64,000 bases of DNA from Vibrio mimicus (GTDB lineage: Bacteria > Pseudomonadota > Gammaproteobacteria > Enterobacterales > Vibrionaceae): the NCBI RefSeq assembly GCF_019048845.1, contig NZ_CP077426.1, positions 171,501 through 235,500 of the forward strand, in the 5' to 3' direction. This document shows positions 1 to 10,341 of this stretch, one piece after another. The notes beneath the pieces were generated by a model. The model saw only the letters and a program-made list of their open reading frames with translations, was not told where the DNA came from and searched no databases. The first letter of the stretch is position 1, and each line of letters opens with the position of its first letter. The position numbers and the translations under genes are program-made.

Positions 1-1
1 C

Positions 2-1126
2 ACTTCAAAGCGTAATGAAGTGATGATTGCCGCACACGCCGACACCAACTCGTTAGTGATCACTGCGCCGCAAGATATTATGAATGCAATGCTTGAGGTG
101 ATCGGTCAGTTGGATATTCGCCGTGCGCAAGTATTGATTGAAGCCCTGATTGTCGAAATGTCCGAAGGGGATGGCATCAACCTGGGGGTGCAGTGGGGGT
201 CTTTGGAAAGTGGCTCAGTGATCCAATATGGCAATACCGGCGCTTCGATTGGTAATGTGATGATCGGTCTTGAAGAAGCCAAAGATACAACAGAAACTAA
301 AGCCGTTTATGACACTGATAATAACTTTTTAAGAAATGAAACAACGACGACAAAAGGAGATTACTCAACTTTGGCTTCTGCGCTTTCGGGTATCCAAGGA
401 GCGGCGGTCAGCATTGCTCTGGGGGATTGGACGGCGTTAATCAACGCTGTGTCGAACGACTCCAAATCCAACATCCTGTCATCACCGAGTATTACTGTGA
501 TGGATAACGGCGAGGCTTCCTTTATTGTGGGTGAAGAAGTGCCCGTAATCACCGGCTCTACCGCTGGTTCTAATAACGACAACCCATTCCAAACCGTGGA
601 TCGTAAAGAGGTCGGTATCAAGCTCAAAGTGGTACCGCAGATCAACGAAGGTAACTCAGTACAGCTCAATATTGAGCAGGAAGTCTCTAACGTGCTCGGT
701 GCGAATGGTGCGGTGGATGTTCGTTTTGCCAAACGTCAGCTCAACACATCGGTGATGATTCAAGATGGCCAAATGCTGGTGCTGGGTGGCTTAATTGATG
801 AACGAGCAGTAGAGAGTGAATCTAAAGTGCCACTGTTAGGGGATATTCCAGTGCTGGGGCAGTTGTTCCGTTCCACCAGCTCACAAGTGGAAAAGAAAAA
901 CCTGATGGTGTTTATCAAGCCCACTATTATTCGTGATGGTGTGACAGCCGATGGTATCACTCAACGTAAATACAACTACATCCGCGCTGAGCAGTTGTTC
1001 CGTGCTGAAAAAGGTTTGCGTTTGCTGGATGATGCTAGCGTGCCTGTCTTGCCAAAATTTGGCGATGACCGCCGTCATCCACCGGAAATCCAAGCCTTTA
1101 TTGATCAGATGGAAGTTGAGCAATGA
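2..1126 (+). CDS. epsD: Type II secretion secretin EpsD (GspD), 3' part only
   Basis: This is the C-terminal part of the outer-membrane secretin, the multimeric gated pore through which the type II system exports folded proteins such as cholera toxin. The frame is open from the first bases of the window, so the start lies upstream; about 374 codons are present. The secretin (S) domain is recognisable by VPVITGS, the stretch ending in KLKVVPQIN, and [16 protein letters not shown]. The last four bases overlap the start of epsE (ATGA), showing translational coupling in the eps operon. Confidence 0.96.
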   Translation, partial: TSKRNEVMIAAHADTNSLVITAPQDIMNAMLEVIGQLDIRRAQVLIEALIVEMSEGDGINLGVQWGSLESGSVIQYGNTGASIGNVMIGLEEAKDTTETKAVYDTDNNFLRNETTTTKGDYSTLASALSGIQGAAVSIALGDWTALINAVSNDSKSNILSSPSITVMDNGEASFIVGEEVPVITGSTAGSNNDNPFQTVDRKEVGIKLKVVPQINEGNSVQLNIEQEVSNVLGANGAVDVRFAKRQLNTSVMIQDGQMLVLGGLIDERAVESESKVPLLGDIPVLGQLFRSTSSQVEKKNLMVFIKPTIIRDGVTADGITQRKYNYIRAEQLFRAEKGLRLLDDASVPVLPKFGDDRRHPPEIQAFIDQMEVEQ

Positions 1127-2634
1127 CCGAACTGGTGATCTCCCCCGCTGAGCGGCAGTCGATACGTCGTCTGCCATTTAGCTTTGCCAATCGCTTCAAG
1201 TTGGTATTGGATTGGAATGAGGATTTCTCACAAGCCAGTATTTTCTACTTGCCGCCACTTTCAATGGAAGCATTGGTCGAAACCAAACGGGTGGTTAAAG
1301 ATACTTTCCAACTGATTGCTCTGTCGCAAGCGGAATTTGAAAGCAAGCTAACTCAAGTCTATCAGCGTGACTCTTCAGAAGCGCGACAACTGATGGAAGA
1401 CATCGGCGCCGACAGCGATGATTTCTTCTCGCTGGCGGAAGAGCTGCCACAAAACGAAGATTTGCTAGAAAGTGAAGACGATGCGCCGATCATCAAGCTG
1501 ATCAACGCCATGTTGGGCGAAGCGATCAAAGAAGGCGCATCGGATATCCATATCGAAACGTTTGAAAAGACACTGTCAATCCGTTTTCGGGTTGATGGTG
1601 TACTGCGTGAAGTGCTAGCGCCTAGCCGTAAGCTTTCATCATTGTTGGTATCACGGGTCAAGGTAATGGCGAAACTCGACATTGCTGAAAAACGTGTGCC
1701 ACAAGATGGACGAATTTCGCTGCGTATCGGTGGCCGTGCGGTGGATGTGCGGGTTTCGACCATGCCATCATCACATGGCGAGCGAGTGGTTATGCGTTTG
1801 CTGGATAAAAACGCGACCCGATTGGATCTGCATAGTTTAGGTATGACCCCAAGAAACCATGACAATTTCCGCCGTCTGATCAAACGACCGCACGGGATTA
1901 TCTTGGTGACCGGCCCAACTGGTTCGGGTAAATCAACCACCTTGTACGCTGGTTTGCAGGAGCTTAACAGCAGCGAGCGCAATATCTTAACTGTCGAAGA
2001 CCCGATCGAATTTGATATCGACGGTATCGGCCAGACTCAAGTCAATCCAAGGGTAGACATGACTTTCGCACGTGGCCTACGCGCTATTTTGCGTCAAGAC
2101 CCCGATGTGGTGATGGTGGGGGAAATTCGAGACTTGGAAACCGCACAAATTGCGGTACAAGCTTCGTTGACGGGTCACTTAGTGATGTCGACCCTGCACA
2201 CCAATACCGCAGTGGGTGCGGTGACACGGCTGCGTGATATGGGTATCGAGCCCTTTTTGATCTCCTCTTCACTGCTCGGTGTGTTGGCACAGCGCTTGGT
2301 GCGCACCTTGTGCTCCGATTGCAAAGAGCCTTACGAAGCGGATAAAGAACAGCGCAAGCTGTTCGATAGCAAGAAGAAAGAGCCACTCATTCTTTATCGC
2401 GCTACCGGTTGCCCAAAGTGTAACCACAAAGGCTACCGTGGCCGAACTGGTATTCATGAACTGTTGCTGGTTGACGAAGCGCTGCAAGAGTTGATTCATA
2501 GCGAAGCGGGTGAGCAGGCGATGGAGAAACACATTCGCGCTACCACGCCGAGCATTCGTGATGACGGTTTGGATAAAGTTCGCCAAGGCATTACTTCGCT
2601 AGAAGAAGTGATGCGGGTAACTAAGGAGTCCTAA
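1123..2634 (+). CDS. epsE: Type II secretion ATPase EpsE (GspE)
   Basis: Cytoplasmic hexameric ATPase that powers pseudopilus assembly; 503 residues, the usual GspE length. The Walker A motif GPTGSGKST lies near residues 264-272, the Walker B-type stretch [12 protein letters not shown] near 326-337, and a four-cysteine zinc site (CSDC near 396 and CPKC near 429) is intact. The N-terminal domain is known to bind EpsL, encoded further along the operon. It overlaps epsD by four bases, and its TAA stop shares an A with the epsF start. Confidence 0.97.
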   Translation: MTELVISPAERQSIRRLPFSFANRFKLVLDWNEDFSQASIFYLPPLSMEALVETKRVVKDTFQLIALSQAEFESKLTQVYQRDSSEARQLMEDIGADSDDFFSLAEELPQNEDLLESEDDAPIIKLINAMLGEAIKEGASDIHIETFEKTLSIRFRVDGVLREVLAPSRKLSSLLVSRVKVMAKLDIAEKRVPQDGRISLRIGGRAVDVRVSTMPSSHGERVVMRLLDKNATRLDLHSLGMTPRNHDNFRRLIKRPHGIILVTGPTGSGKSTTLYAGLQELNSSERNILTVEDPIEFDIDGIGQTQVNPRVDMTFARGLRAILRQDPDVVMVGEIRDLETAQIAVQASLTGHLVMSTLHTNTAVGAVTRLRDMGIEPFLISSSLLGVLAQRLVRTLCSDCKEPYEADKEQRKLFDSKKKEPLILYRATGCPKCNHKGYRGRTGIHELLLVDEALQELIHSEAGEQAMEKHIRATTPSIRDDGLDKVRQGITSLEEVMRVTKES

Positions 2635-3854
2635 TGGCCGCGTTTGAATACAAAGCGCTGGATGCCAAAGGGCGCCATAAAAAAGGCGTGATTGAAGGCG
2701 ATAATGCGCGCCAAGTACGTCAACGCCTGAAAGAACAAGGCTTAGTACCCATCGAGGTGATGGAAACCCAAACCAAAGCCGCACGCAATCGCAGCCAAGG
2801 TTTTGCGTTCAAGCGTGGGATCAGTACGCCGGATCTGGCGTTGATCACTCGTCAATTGGCGACCTTAGTGCAATCTGGCATGCCACTGGAAGAGTGTTTA
2901 CGCGCGGTTGCCGAACAGTCGGAAAAACCGCGTATTCGCACCATGTTAGTGGCCGTTCGCGCTAAGGTAACCGAAGGTTACACCCTCTCTGATAGTTTGG
3001 GGGATTACCCGCACGTGTTCGATGAGCTGTTTCGTTCTATGGTTGCGGCGGGCGAAAAATCTGGCCACCTCGATTCCGTTCTTGAACGTTTAGCGGATTA
3101 CGCCGAAAACCGTCAGAAGATGCGCTCTAAACTGCAACAAGCCATGATTTATCCTGTGGTGTTGGTGGTGTTTGCGGTCGGGATCGTCGCGTTTTTGTTG
3201 GCAGCGGTAGTGCCAAAAATCGTGGGGCAGTTTGTGCAAATGGGACAAGCCTTGCCGGCGTCAACTCAATTTTTACTCGATGCCAGTGATTTTCTGCAAC
3301 ATTGGGGAATTTGGCTACTCATTAGCTTAATGCTGTTGATTTATCTGGTGCGTTGGTTGTTAACCAAGCCAGATATTCGCTTGCGTTGGGATCGCCGAGT
3401 GATTTCGCTGCCGGTGATTGGCAAAATTGCCCGTGGTTTGAACACCGCTCGTTTTGCGCGCACGTTGTCAATTTGTACTTCGAGTGCCATTCCTATTTTG
3501 GACGGTATGCGCGTCGCCGTGGATGTGATGACCAACCAGTTTGTGAAACAGCAAGTATTGGCGGCGGCAGAAAACGTGCGTGAGGGTTCAAGCCTTCGTA
3601 AAGCGCTGGAACAAACCAAACTTTTCCCACCAATGATGCTGCACATGATTGCCAGTGGTGAACAGAGTGGTGAATTGGAAGGCATGCTGACACGTGCTGC
3701 GGATAACCAAGACAACAGTTTTGAGTCAACGGTCAATATTGCGCTAGGTATCTTTACCCCAGCCTTGATAGCACTGATGGCGGGTATGGTGCTGTTTATT
3801 GTGATGGCGACCCTGATGCCGATTTTGGAAATGAATAACTTAATGAGTCGTTAA
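2634..3854 (+). CDS. epsF: Type II secretion inner-membrane platform protein EpsF (GspF)
   Basis: Inner-membrane platform protein, 406 residues, with the duplicated PilC/GspF domain: two helical cytoplasmic repeats (about residues 70-190 and 270-395) and three hydrophobic membrane segments (about 170-195, 220-240 and 375-400). It connects the EpsE ATPase to the growing pseudopilus. The repeat signatures ITRQLATLVQSGMPL and FARTLSICTSSAIPIL are clear. Its start overlaps the epsE stop by one base, and epsG follows after about 40 bp. Confidence 0.96.
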   Translation: MAAFEYKALDAKGRHKKGVIEGDNARQVRQRLKEQGLVPIEVMETQTKAARNRSQGFAFKRGISTPDLALITRQLATLVQSGMPLEECLRAVAEQSEKPRIRTMLVAVRAKVTEGYTLSDSLGDYPHVFDELFRSMVAAGEKSGHLDSVLERLADYAENRQKMRSKLQQAMIYPVVLVVFAVGIVAFLLAAVVPKIVGQFVQMGQALPASTQFLLDASDFLQHWGIWLLISLMLLIYLVRWLLTKPDIRLRWDRRVISLPVIGKIARGLNTARFARTLSICTSSAIPILDGMRVAVDVMTNQFVKQQVLAAAENVREGSSLRKALEQTKLFPPMMLHMIASGEQSGELEGMLTRAADNQDNSFESTVNIALGIFTPALIALMAGMVLFIVMATLMPILEMNNLMSR

Positions 3855-3894
3855 GTCGTCACGCGCGGCGAAAACGATATAGTGTGGAGTAACT

Positions 3895-4335
3895 ATGAAA
3901 AAAATGCGTAAACAAACGGGTTTTACCCTTCTCGAAGTGATGGTCGTGGTCGTTATTCTGGGTATTCTGGCCAGCTTTGTGGTACCTAACCTACTGGGTA
4001 ACAAAGAAAAGGCAGACCAGCAGAAAGCGGTTACGGATATCGTGGCATTAGAAAATGCACTGGATATGTTCAAGCTCGATAACAGCGTTTACCCAACGAC
4101 CGATCAAGGGCTAGAGGCGTTAGTGACTAAGCCAACCAATCCCGAACCACGCAACTACCGTGACGGTGGTTACATCAAACGTCTGCCAAAAGATCCTTGG
4201 GGCAACGATTATCAATATTTGAGCCCAGGTGATAAAGGCAATATTGATGTGTTCACTTTAGGGGCGGATGGTCAAGAAGGCGGTGAAGGCACCGCAGCTG
4301 ATATCGGCAACTGGAACATTCAAGATTTCCAATAA
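3895..4335 (+). CDS. epsG: Major pseudopilin EpsG (GspG)
   Basis: Major pseudopilin of the type II system, 146 residues. A short basic leader (MKKMRKQTG) is followed by the prepilin peptidase site G/FTLLEV and a hydrophobic helix, as expected for processing and N-methylation by PilD. The C-terminal part is rich in Asp and Gly (residues about 105-135), which in GspG forms the calcium-binding loop. A 73-bp gap with a short imperfect hairpin (CCCATCT...AGATGGG, about 4347-4374) separates it from epsH and may adjust the excess of major over minor pseudopilins. Confidence 0.97.
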   Translation: MKKMRKQTGFTLLEVMVVVVILGILASFVVPNLLGNKEKADQQKAVTDIVALENALDMFKLDNSVYPTTDQGLEALVTKPTNPEPRNYRDGGYIKRLPKDPWGNDYQYLSPGDKGNIDVFTLGADGQEGGEGTAADIGNWNIQDFQ

Positions 4336-4408
4336 TCGCAGTGATTCCCATCTGGTCTCTTCAGTTAGATGGGAATAGCGATCAACCAACAGATGCCTGA
4401 TTGAACTT

Positions 4409-4990
4409 ATGACAGCGACACGCGGTTTTACTTTGCTGGAAATTTTGCTGGTGCTGGTACTGATTTCGGTCAGTGCGGTGGCGGTGATCGCGACCTTTCC
4501 GGTTTCCGTGAAAGATGAAGCGAAAATCAGTGCACAGAGCTTCTATCAGCGTCTGTTGCTGCTTAATGAAGAAGCGATTCTGAGTGGGCAGGATTTTGGG
4601 GTGCGAGTGGATGCGGATGCGCGAAGTCTGACCTTTTTGCAACTGACCGCCGACAAAGGTTGGCAAAAGTGGCAAAACGACAAGATGACCAACCAAACCA
4701 CGCTCAAAGAAGGCTTGCAGCTCGATTTTGAACTTGGTGGTGGTGCTTGGCAAAAAGATGATCGCCTGTTTAATCCCGGATCCCTGTTTGATGAAGAGAT
4801 GTTTGCTGAGCAAAAAGAAGAAAAACAAGAACCGCCGCCACAACTGTTTGTGCTGTCGAGCGGTGAGGTAACCCCATTTGTGTTGCACATTTTCCCCAAA
4901 GGTCAGTCACACGATGAACAGTGGCGAGTTGAAGCGCAAGAAAATGGCACACTGCGCCTGTTGGCACCGGGAGAGAGTGATGAAGAATAA
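4409..4990 (+). CDS. epsH: Minor pseudopilin EpsH (GspH)
   Basis: Minor pseudopilin, 193 residues, with a very short leader (MTATRG) and the cleavage motif G/FTLLEILLVLVLISVS. The rest is a variable soluble beta-rich domain, including an insertion rich in Glu, Gln and Pro near residues 130-145. Minor pseudopilins H-K are known to form the tip of the pseudopilus. The gene overlaps epsI by 11 bases, so translation is probably coupled. Confidence 0.95.
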   Translation: MTATRGFTLLEILLVLVLISVSAVAVIATFPVSVKDEAKISAQSFYQRLLLLNEEAILSGQDFGVRVDADARSLTFLQLTADKGWQKWQNDKMTNQTTLKEGLQLDFELGGGAWQKDDRLFNPGSLFDEEMFAEQKEEKQEPPPQLFVLSSGEVTPFVLHIFPKGQSHDEQWRVEAQENGTLRLLAPGESDEE

Positions 4991-5333
4991 GCGCGGTTTT
5001 ACCTTGCTTGAAGTCTTGGTGGCGCTGGCGATTTTTGCAACGGCGGCGATCAGCGTGATCCGCTCAGTCAGCCAGCACATCAATACCGTCAACTATCTGG
5101 AAGAGAAAATGTTTGCTTCCATGGTGGCGGATAACCAGATGGCACAAGTGATACTCAGCCCACAATCTTTAGCGGCGCGTGAGGGCAGTGAGCAGATGGC
5201 CGGACGGACTTGGTACTGGAAGCTTAGTCCAGTCAAAACCGCCGACAATCTGCTCAAAGCCTTTGATGTCAGTGTGGCTACAGAAAAAGGCGCGACCCCT
5301 GTCGTGACGGTGCGCAGCTATGTGGCGAACTAA
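4980..5333 (+). CDS. epsI: Minor pseudopilin EpsI (GspI)
   Basis: Minor pseudopilin of 117 residues. The start was set at the ATG at 4980 because it yields the canonical leader MKNKRG/FTLLEVLVALAIFATA; longer upstream reading only adds residues from the epsH region. GspI proteins interact with GspJ and GspK at the pseudopilus tip. The gene overlaps epsH upstream and epsJ downstream, typical of this compact operon. Confidence 0.95.
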   Translation: MKNKRGFTLLEVLVALAIFATAAISVIRSVSQHINTVNYLEEKMFASMVADNQMAQVILSPQSLAAREGSEQMAGRTWYWKLSPVKTADNLLKAFDVSVATEKGATPVVTVRSYVAN

Positions 5334-5988
5334 TCAATCATCCTCTCGCCAGAACATGGCGGGCTTTACTTTGATTGAAGTGTTGGTGGCGATTGCCATT
5401 TTTGCCAGTTTGAGTGTTGGCGCGTATCAGGTACTGAATCAAGTCCAACGCAGCAATGAAATTTCCGCCGAGCGCACAGCGCGTTTGGCAGAATTGCAAC
5501 GTGCCATCGTGATCATGGATGCCGATTTTCGGCAGATGGCACTGCGCCAATTCCGTACCAATGGTGAAGCGCCGAGCGAGCAAATTCTGCAATGGAAAGA
5601 GTCACTGCTCGACTCAGATCAACACGGCTTGCTGTTTGCGCGCTTAGGTTGGCATAACCCACAACAGCAATTTCCGCGTGGTGAAGTGGCGAAAGTGGGT
5701 TATCGCATTTACGAACATCGCTTAGAGCGGGTTTGGTGGCGTTATCCCGATACGCCAACGGGGCAGGAAGGATTGATTTCCCCCTTGTTGACAGGGGTGG
5801 ATGATTGGGAAGTTCAGTTTTATTTGCAAGGTGAGTGGAGCAATGAGTGGGTACCGACCAATGCATTGCCGGAAGCGGTAAAAGTCACCTTAAAACTGCA
5901 AGATTATGGTGATATTGAACGGATCTACCTCACCGGAGGTGGTTCACTCAACATGACTCAAGAAGAGAGTGCTGAAAATGGTGGCTAA
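5320..5988 (+). CDS. epsJ: Minor pseudopilin EpsJ (GspJ)
   Basis: Minor pseudopilin of 222 residues. The leader is longer than in its siblings ([15 protein letters not shown]) before the cleavage motif [16 protein letters not shown], and the soluble domain is large, as usual for GspJ. It starts inside the end of epsI (14-base overlap) and ends inside the start of epsK, implying coupled translation of the tip-complex subunits I, J and K. Confidence 0.95.
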   Translation: MWRTNQSSSRQNMAGFTLIEVLVAIAIFASLSVGAYQVLNQVQRSNEISAERTARLAELQRAIVIMDADFRQMALRQFRTNGEAPSEQILQWKESLLDSDQHGLLFARLGWHNPQQQFPRGEVAKVGYRIYEHRLERVWWRYPDTPTGQEGLISPLLTGVDDWEVQFYLQGEWSNEWVPTNALPEAVKVTLKLQDYGDIERIYLTGGGSLNMTQEESAENGG

Positions 5989-6988
5989 GCAGCGCGGCGT
6001 TGCGCTGATTGTGGTTTTGTTGCTGCTCGCAGTGATGGTTTCTATCGCGGCGACCATGGCTGAGCGCCTATTTAGCCAGTTTCAGCGTGCGACGCATCAG
6101 CTCAATTATCAGCAAGCCTACTGGTACAGCCTTGGCGTGGAAGCGTTAGCCAAGAAAGGCATAGAGCAGAGCTATCAAGACAGTGAAACCATCAACCTAA
6201 GCCAGCCATGGGCGCTTAAAGAGCAAACCTATCCGTTGGATTATGGACAAGTGCGCGGCAAGATCCGTGATATGCAAGCGTGCTTTAATCTCAATGCGTT
6301 AGCTGGCGTTAAGTTGACACCAGATAGCGTGAAGAAGCCGTATTTGCTGACGGTGCTTCAAGCGCTACTTGAAGAGTTAGAGGTGGAGAGTTACCAAGCC
6401 GAAACGATTGCTGACTCAACGTTGGAGTTTATTGATCAAGATGATGCAGTACGCACCTCGTATGGGGTGGAAGACAGCTACTACGAGTCGATGCAGCCCG
6501 CTTATATGACGGCAAATACTTGGTTGGCGGATGCGAGTGAATGGCGTGCGGTGCAGCAAATGGGCGGTAAAGCGATGAACGATGCTTTGCCCTATGTTTG
6601 TGCGTTGCCAACCGATGAATTTCGCTTGAATGTGAACACCTTACCAGCAGAACAAGCGGCATTGTTGGCGGCGATGTTTAGCCCTGCGCTGAGTGAAGAG
6701 AGCGCCAAAACCTTGTTGGAAGGGCGACCTTTCGATGGCTGGGCGAGTATCGATGATTTTCTTGCTCAATCAGCACTCACGGGGATCGATAATGCGATTC
6801 GTGAGGAAGCGAAAAAATACCTTAGTGTGGATAGCCACTACTTTGAATTAGATGCACAGGTGCTGGTAGATGCCTCTCGCGTGCGGATCCGCAGCCTGTT
6901 TTACAGTAACGATAAAAAAACTGCGACGGTAGTACGCCGTCGATTTGGAGGGATCAGTGAGCGAGTTTCTGACCGTTCGGCTGAGTAG
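5978..6988 (+). CDS. epsK: Minor pseudopilin EpsK (GspK)
   Basis: Largest minor pseudopilin, which caps the pseudopilus tip. The leader is [25 protein letters not shown]; GspK proteins characteristically have a branched aliphatic residue instead of Phe after the cleavage site and lack the +5 Glu, as here. The ATG at 5978 was preferred over an in-frame GTG at 5969 because AGAAGAGAG lies at a good distance upstream. The stretch FNLNALAG and the helical domain around residues 120-260 match the family. It overlaps epsL. Confidence 0.94.
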   Translation: MVAKQRGVALIVVLLLLAVMVSIAATMAERLFSQFQRATHQLNYQQAYWYSLGVEALAKKGIEQSYQDSETINLSQPWALKEQTYPLDYGQVRGKIRDMQACFNLNALAGVKLTPDSVKKPYLLTVLQALLEELEVESYQAETIADSTLEFIDQDDAVRTSYGVEDSYYESMQPAYMTANTWLADASEWRAVQQMGGKAMNDALPYVCALPTDEFRLNVNTLPAEQAALLAAMFSPALSEESAKTLLEGRPFDGWASIDDFLAQSALTGIDNAIREEAKKYLSVDSHYFELDAQVLVDASRVRIRSLFYSNDKKTATVVRRRFGGISERVSDRSAE

Positions 6989-8168
6989 TCAAAAAGAGGC
7001 CAATATCCCTTGGTTGGTTTGGTCAGCTGAGCAGCAAGAAGTGATTGCTAGCGGTGAAGTGGCAGGCTGGGAAGGTTTGTCCGAGCTCGCATCTTATGCA
7101 GAGCAGCGTAGTGTGTTGGTGTTACTAGCGGCGAGTGATCTGATCTTAAGCTCAGTGGAGATTCCACCGGGTGCAACTCGTCAGCTTGAAAGTATGCTGC
7201 CCTATTTGTTGGAAGATGAAATAGCGCAAGATGTCGAAGACCTGCATTTTTGTGTGCTGAGTAAAGGGCGAGAAACCGCTGATGTGGTTGGCATCGATCG
7301 CTTATGGTTACGCGCTTGCTTAGAGCACCTCAAAGCTTGTGGTTTTGATGTGAAACGCGTATTGCCCGATGTCCTCGCCATTCCACGCCCAGAGCAGGGT
7401 TTGGCCGCATTGCAGTTGGGTGATGAGTGGTTAGTGCGTAAAAGTACAACTCAAGGCATTGCCATTGATGCACAGTGGTTAGGTTTGCTCGCGGCTTCTG
7501 ACTGGGTGAAGCTCGATGATGAATTTTTGCCTCTGCACGCCTTGACGCCACTGCCAGAATTGGCTTTGGCTGAGCAACAAACTTGGCGCAGTGAACCTAG
7601 CGGTTTAGTGATGCAACTACTGACACAAGAAGCCTTGAGTGGCAAATTTAACTTACTCACTGGCAGTTTTAAGCCTAAGTCATCATGGCTGCGCCATTGG
7701 CACGTTTGGCGTAAAGTGGCCATTGCTGCAGGGTTATTTATCGCAGTATCAATCAGTTACTCGCTGTTTCAAACCCATCAATATGAAGCTCAAGCCAATG
7801 CTTATCGTGCGGAAAGTGAGCGTATTTTCCGCAGTATTTTCCCTGATAAACAGAAAATCCCAACTGTTACCTACCTGAAAAGGCAGATGAGTGATGAAAT
7901 GGCGCGTTTATCGGGTGGAGCCAGTGTTGGGAGTGTTTTGAAGTGGATTAGCCCATTACCTGAGGCTTTGAAAGGGGGCAATCTACAACTGCAAAGCATC
8001 AAATTTGATAGCAACCGCAGTGAAATTCGCCTAGAGGCGACCAGCCGTGATTTCCAAAGTTTTGAACAGGCGCGCACTCAGCTAGAGCAGTATTTTGCCG
8101 TTGAACAGGGACAACTGAATAAAAATGGTGAGCAAGTGTTTGGCGTGTTTGTAGTTAAGCCTAAGTAA
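6957..8168 (+). CDS. epsL: Type II secretion inner-membrane protein EpsL (GspL)
   Basis: Bitopic inner-membrane protein, 403 residues from the GTG at 6957, chosen because GGAGG lies just upstream and the product begins [10 protein letters not shown] as in known EpsL. The N-terminal actin-like cytoplasmic domain (about residues 1-235) binds EpsE; a single membrane helix (about 253-272, [17 protein letters not shown]) leads to a periplasmic ferredoxin-like domain that pairs with EpsM. It overlaps the end of epsK by 32 bases. Confidence 0.95.
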   Translation: MSEFLTVRLSSQKEANIPWLVWSAEQQEVIASGEVAGWEGLSELASYAEQRSVLVLLAASDLILSSVEIPPGATRQLESMLPYLLEDEIAQDVEDLHFCVLSKGRETADVVGIDRLWLRACLEHLKACGFDVKRVLPDVLAIPRPEQGLAALQLGDEWLVRKSTTQGIAIDAQWLGLLAASDWVKLDDEFLPLHALTPLPELALAEQQTWRSEPSGLVMQLLTQEALSGKFNLLTGSFKPKSSWLRHWHVWRKVAIAAGLFIAVSISYSLFQTHQYEAQANAYRAESERIFRSIFPDKQKIPTVTYLKRQMSDEMARLSGGASVGSVLKWISPLPEALKGGNLQLQSIKFDSNRSEIRLEATSRDFQSFEQARTQLEQYFAVEQGQLNKNGEQVFGVFVVKPK

Positions 8169-8177
8169 GGAGAAATG

Positions 8178-8675
8178 ATGAAAGAATTATTGGCTCCAGT
8201 GCAGGCTTGGTGGCGAAGTGTCACCCCGCGTGAACAGAAAATGGTGATGGGGATGGGCGTGCTGACGGTGCTGGCTATCGCCTATTGGGGGATATGGCAA
8301 CCTTTGAGTGAGCGTACAGCCCAAGCTCAAGCACGAGTACAAACCGAAAAACAACTGCTGAGTTGGGTAAGTGACAACGCTAACGACATCGTAACGCTAC
8401 GTGCGCAAGGTGGCAGTGATGCTCCAAGCGATCAACCACTCAATCAGGTGATCACCAATTCGACTCGTCAATTCAATATTGAGCTGATCCGCGTGCAACC
8501 ACGCGGTGAAATGATGCAGGTCTGGATCCAACCGCTACCGTTTTCGCAACTGGTGGCTTGGATTGCTTATTTACAGGAGCGGCAAGGTGTAAGTGTGGAC
8601 GCAATTGATATCGACCGCGGTAAAGTGAACGGCGTTGTGGAAGTGAAACGCCTGCAACTCAAACGTGGAGGCTAA
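8178..8675 (+). CDS. epsM: Type II secretion inner-membrane protein EpsM (GspM)
   Basis: Small bitopic inner-membrane protein, about 165 residues, with one membrane helix near residues 20-40 (VMGMGVLTVLAIAYWGIW) after the conserved PREQKM stretch and a periplasmic coiled/ferredoxin-like domain. It stabilises EpsL and links the platform to the periplasmic parts. Two ATG codons are adjacent (8175 and 8178); the second has the better spacing to GGAG. It is followed after one base by epsN. Confidence 0.94.
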   Translation: MKELLAPVQAWWRSVTPREQKMVMGMGVLTVLAIAYWGIWQPLSERTAQAQARVQTEKQLLSWVSDNANDIVTLRAQGGSDAPSDQPLNQVITNSTRQFNIELIRVQPRGEMMQVWIQPLPFSQLVAWIAYLQERQGVSVDAIDIDRGKVNGVVEVKRLQLKRGG

Positions 8676-8676
8676 C

Positions 8677-9435
8677 ATGAAGCGTGCTGTTGGGTATGGT
8701 CTGTTATTTTCCACCGTCTTGATGACCAGCGTGATCGTGCATTTGCCTGCACAAGTGGTGCTCAAGCCATTACCTCTGCCTGAAGGCTTAGAGCTCAATG
8801 GGATTGAAGGTACGCTGTGGCAAGGTAAATCGGCTCAAGTGCGTTGGCAAGGCATGAGTCTTGGCGATTTGAATTGGGACTTGCACCTCTCCGCTTTACT
8901 GATGGCTCAGTTGGAGGCCGATGTTCGTTTTGGGCGTGGCAGTAACATGCAACTGCGTGGCAAAGGTGTGCTCGGCATGGGGTTAAGTGGCCCATATGTG
9001 GAAGATTTCCTCCTTTCATTGCCTGCAGCGCAAGCCATTCCTTGGTTACCCATGCCTGTTCCCCTAACGGCGCAAGGCCAACTGGAGCTTACCGTGCAGC
9101 AATATCGTTTTGGCGACCCTTATTGCCAACAAGCGGCAGGGAGTCTGGTGTGGTCTGGGGCGCAGGTGGAATCGCCTCTAGGTTTATTGGACTTGGGCTC
9201 TGTAGTCTCGGATTTTACTTGCCAAGAAAGTGTTCTGAACCTGAAAGGGGGGCAGAAGACTGCGCAGGTGAGCAGCGAGTTTTCGCTGAGTTTGCAGCCT
9301 GACAGAGGTTATCAAGCTCAAGCGTGGTTTAAACCAGAAGCGGGCTTTCCTGAGAGTTTAAGCGAGCAGTTGAAATGGCTACCGCAGTCCGATGGTCAAG
9401 GCCGTTATCAGTTTAATCAGCAAGGCCAGCTTTAA
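8677..9435 (+). CDS. epsN: Type II secretion protein EpsN (GspN)
   Basis: Last gene of the eps operon, 252 residues from the ATG at 8677 (GTGGAGG upstream). It has an N-terminal membrane anchor (about residues 5-24) and a periplasmic beta-rich domain typical of GspN. GspN is present only in some type II systems and its role is less defined than that of the other subunits. A strong hairpin follows 20 bp after the stop, ending the operon. Confidence 0.93.
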   Translation: MKRAVGYGLLFSTVLMTSVIVHLPAQVVLKPLPLPEGLELNGIEGTLWQGKSAQVRWQGMSLGDLNWDLHLSALLMAQLEADVRFGRGSNMQLRGKGVLGMGLSGPYVEDFLLSLPAAQAIPWLPMPVPLTAQGQLELTVQQYRFGDPYCQQAAGSLVWSGAQVESPLGLLDLGSVVSDFTCQESVLNLKGGQKTAQVSSEFSLSLQPDRGYQAQAWFKPEAGFPESLSEQLKWLPQSDGQGRYQFNQQGQL

Positions 9436-9456
9436 TCATTTTATCTACATCTAACG

Positions 9457-9486
9457 ATTTCACGCCCAGTTTGGGCGTGAAATTTT
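9457..9486. terminator. Hairpin terminator between epsN and cysQ
   Basis: ATTTCACGCCC and GGGCGTGAAAT form an 11-bp stem with a short AGTTT loop, followed by TTTT on the plus strand and preceded by A residues for the minus strand. It lies between the convergent epsN and cysQ genes and probably works in both directions. Confidence 0.85.
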
Positions 9487-9491
9487 ATCGG

Positions 9492-10319
9492 TTAATCTTT
9501 GATTTGTAGGATGTCATTCCAAGGTAAATCCGCATCACCGAGGACAATGAAGTTCGGGTTTTCCAAGGTTTCTCGCTCATTGTAGGAAAGAGGGGACAAT
9601 TGTGTGCTCAGAATGCGCCCCCCCGCTTCTTCCACAATACACTGGGTTGCGGCGGTATCCCACTCTCCGGTTGGGCCAAGGCGCAGATAGCAATCCACAG
9701 CACCTTCCGCCACCAAACAAGCTTTAAGTGCCGCTGATCCCAAAGGCACTAGCTCGTAATTCCATGCACTGCTTAAGCGACGGGTGACTTTATTGATGTC
9801 TTGGCGGCGGCTGATGGCAATCGCGATCGAGCTGCTCGGCAGCTCATGTTTGTGAGTCTGAATTTTGAGGCTCTGCGCCATATCCGGAATCTTCCACGCT
9901 CCCTTGCCTGCGTAGGCATAGTAAGTCACACCAGAAACGGGGCCATACACCACTCCCATCACCGGATGGTTATTTTCCACGAGCGCAATGATGGTCGCGA
10001 AATCGCCGCTACGTGCGATGAACTCTTGAGTGCCATCCAGCGGATCCACCAGCCAATAGCGCTGCCATGTTTCACGAGTGGCAAGGTCGATATTGGCCTC
10101 TTCCTCCGAGAGGATCGGAATATCAGGGGTCAGCTCGCGTAGCTGTTCACACAGAAACTTATGCGCCGCTAAATCAGCGCTGGTAACGGGTGTGGCATCA
10201 CTTTTGGTGAAGGCTTCATAAGATTTATTTTGATAGATATCGAGGATGAGTTGTCCCGCGGCTCGCGCGATGTTAATCACATCCGGCAGTAGGTGCGAGA
10301 GATCCTGTGGTGTAGACAT
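9492..10319 (-). CDS. cysQ: 3'(2'),5'-bisphosphate nucleotidase CysQ
   Basis: Metal-dependent phosphatase of the inositol monophosphatase superfamily, 275 residues, which removes 3'-phosphoadenosine 5'-phosphate formed during sulfate assimilation. The metal-site motifs are visible: LSEEEANID near the first third, DPLDGTQEFIARSGDFAT in the middle, and GEWDTAATQCIVEEAGG toward the end. The ATG at 10319 (MSTPQDL) was chosen; longer frames begin inside the intergenic region. nudE lies 22 bp upstream on the same strand, so the two are probably co-transcribed. Confidence 0.94.
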   Translation of the reverse strand: MSTPQDLSHLLPDVINIARAAGQLILDIYQNKSYEAFTKSDATPVTSADLAAHKFLCEQLRELTPDIPILSEEEANIDLATRETWQRYWLVDPLDGTQEFIARSGDFATIIALVENNHPVMGVVYGPVSGVTYYAYAGKGAWKIPDMAQSLKIQTHKHELPSSSIAIAISRRQDINKVTRRLSSAWNYELVPLGSAALKACLVAEGAVDCYLRLGPTGEWDTAATQCIVEEAGGRILSTQLSPLSYNERETLENPNFIVLGDADLPWNDILQIKD

Positions 10320-10341
10320 AGTGACTCCGAAGGCGTGCGAT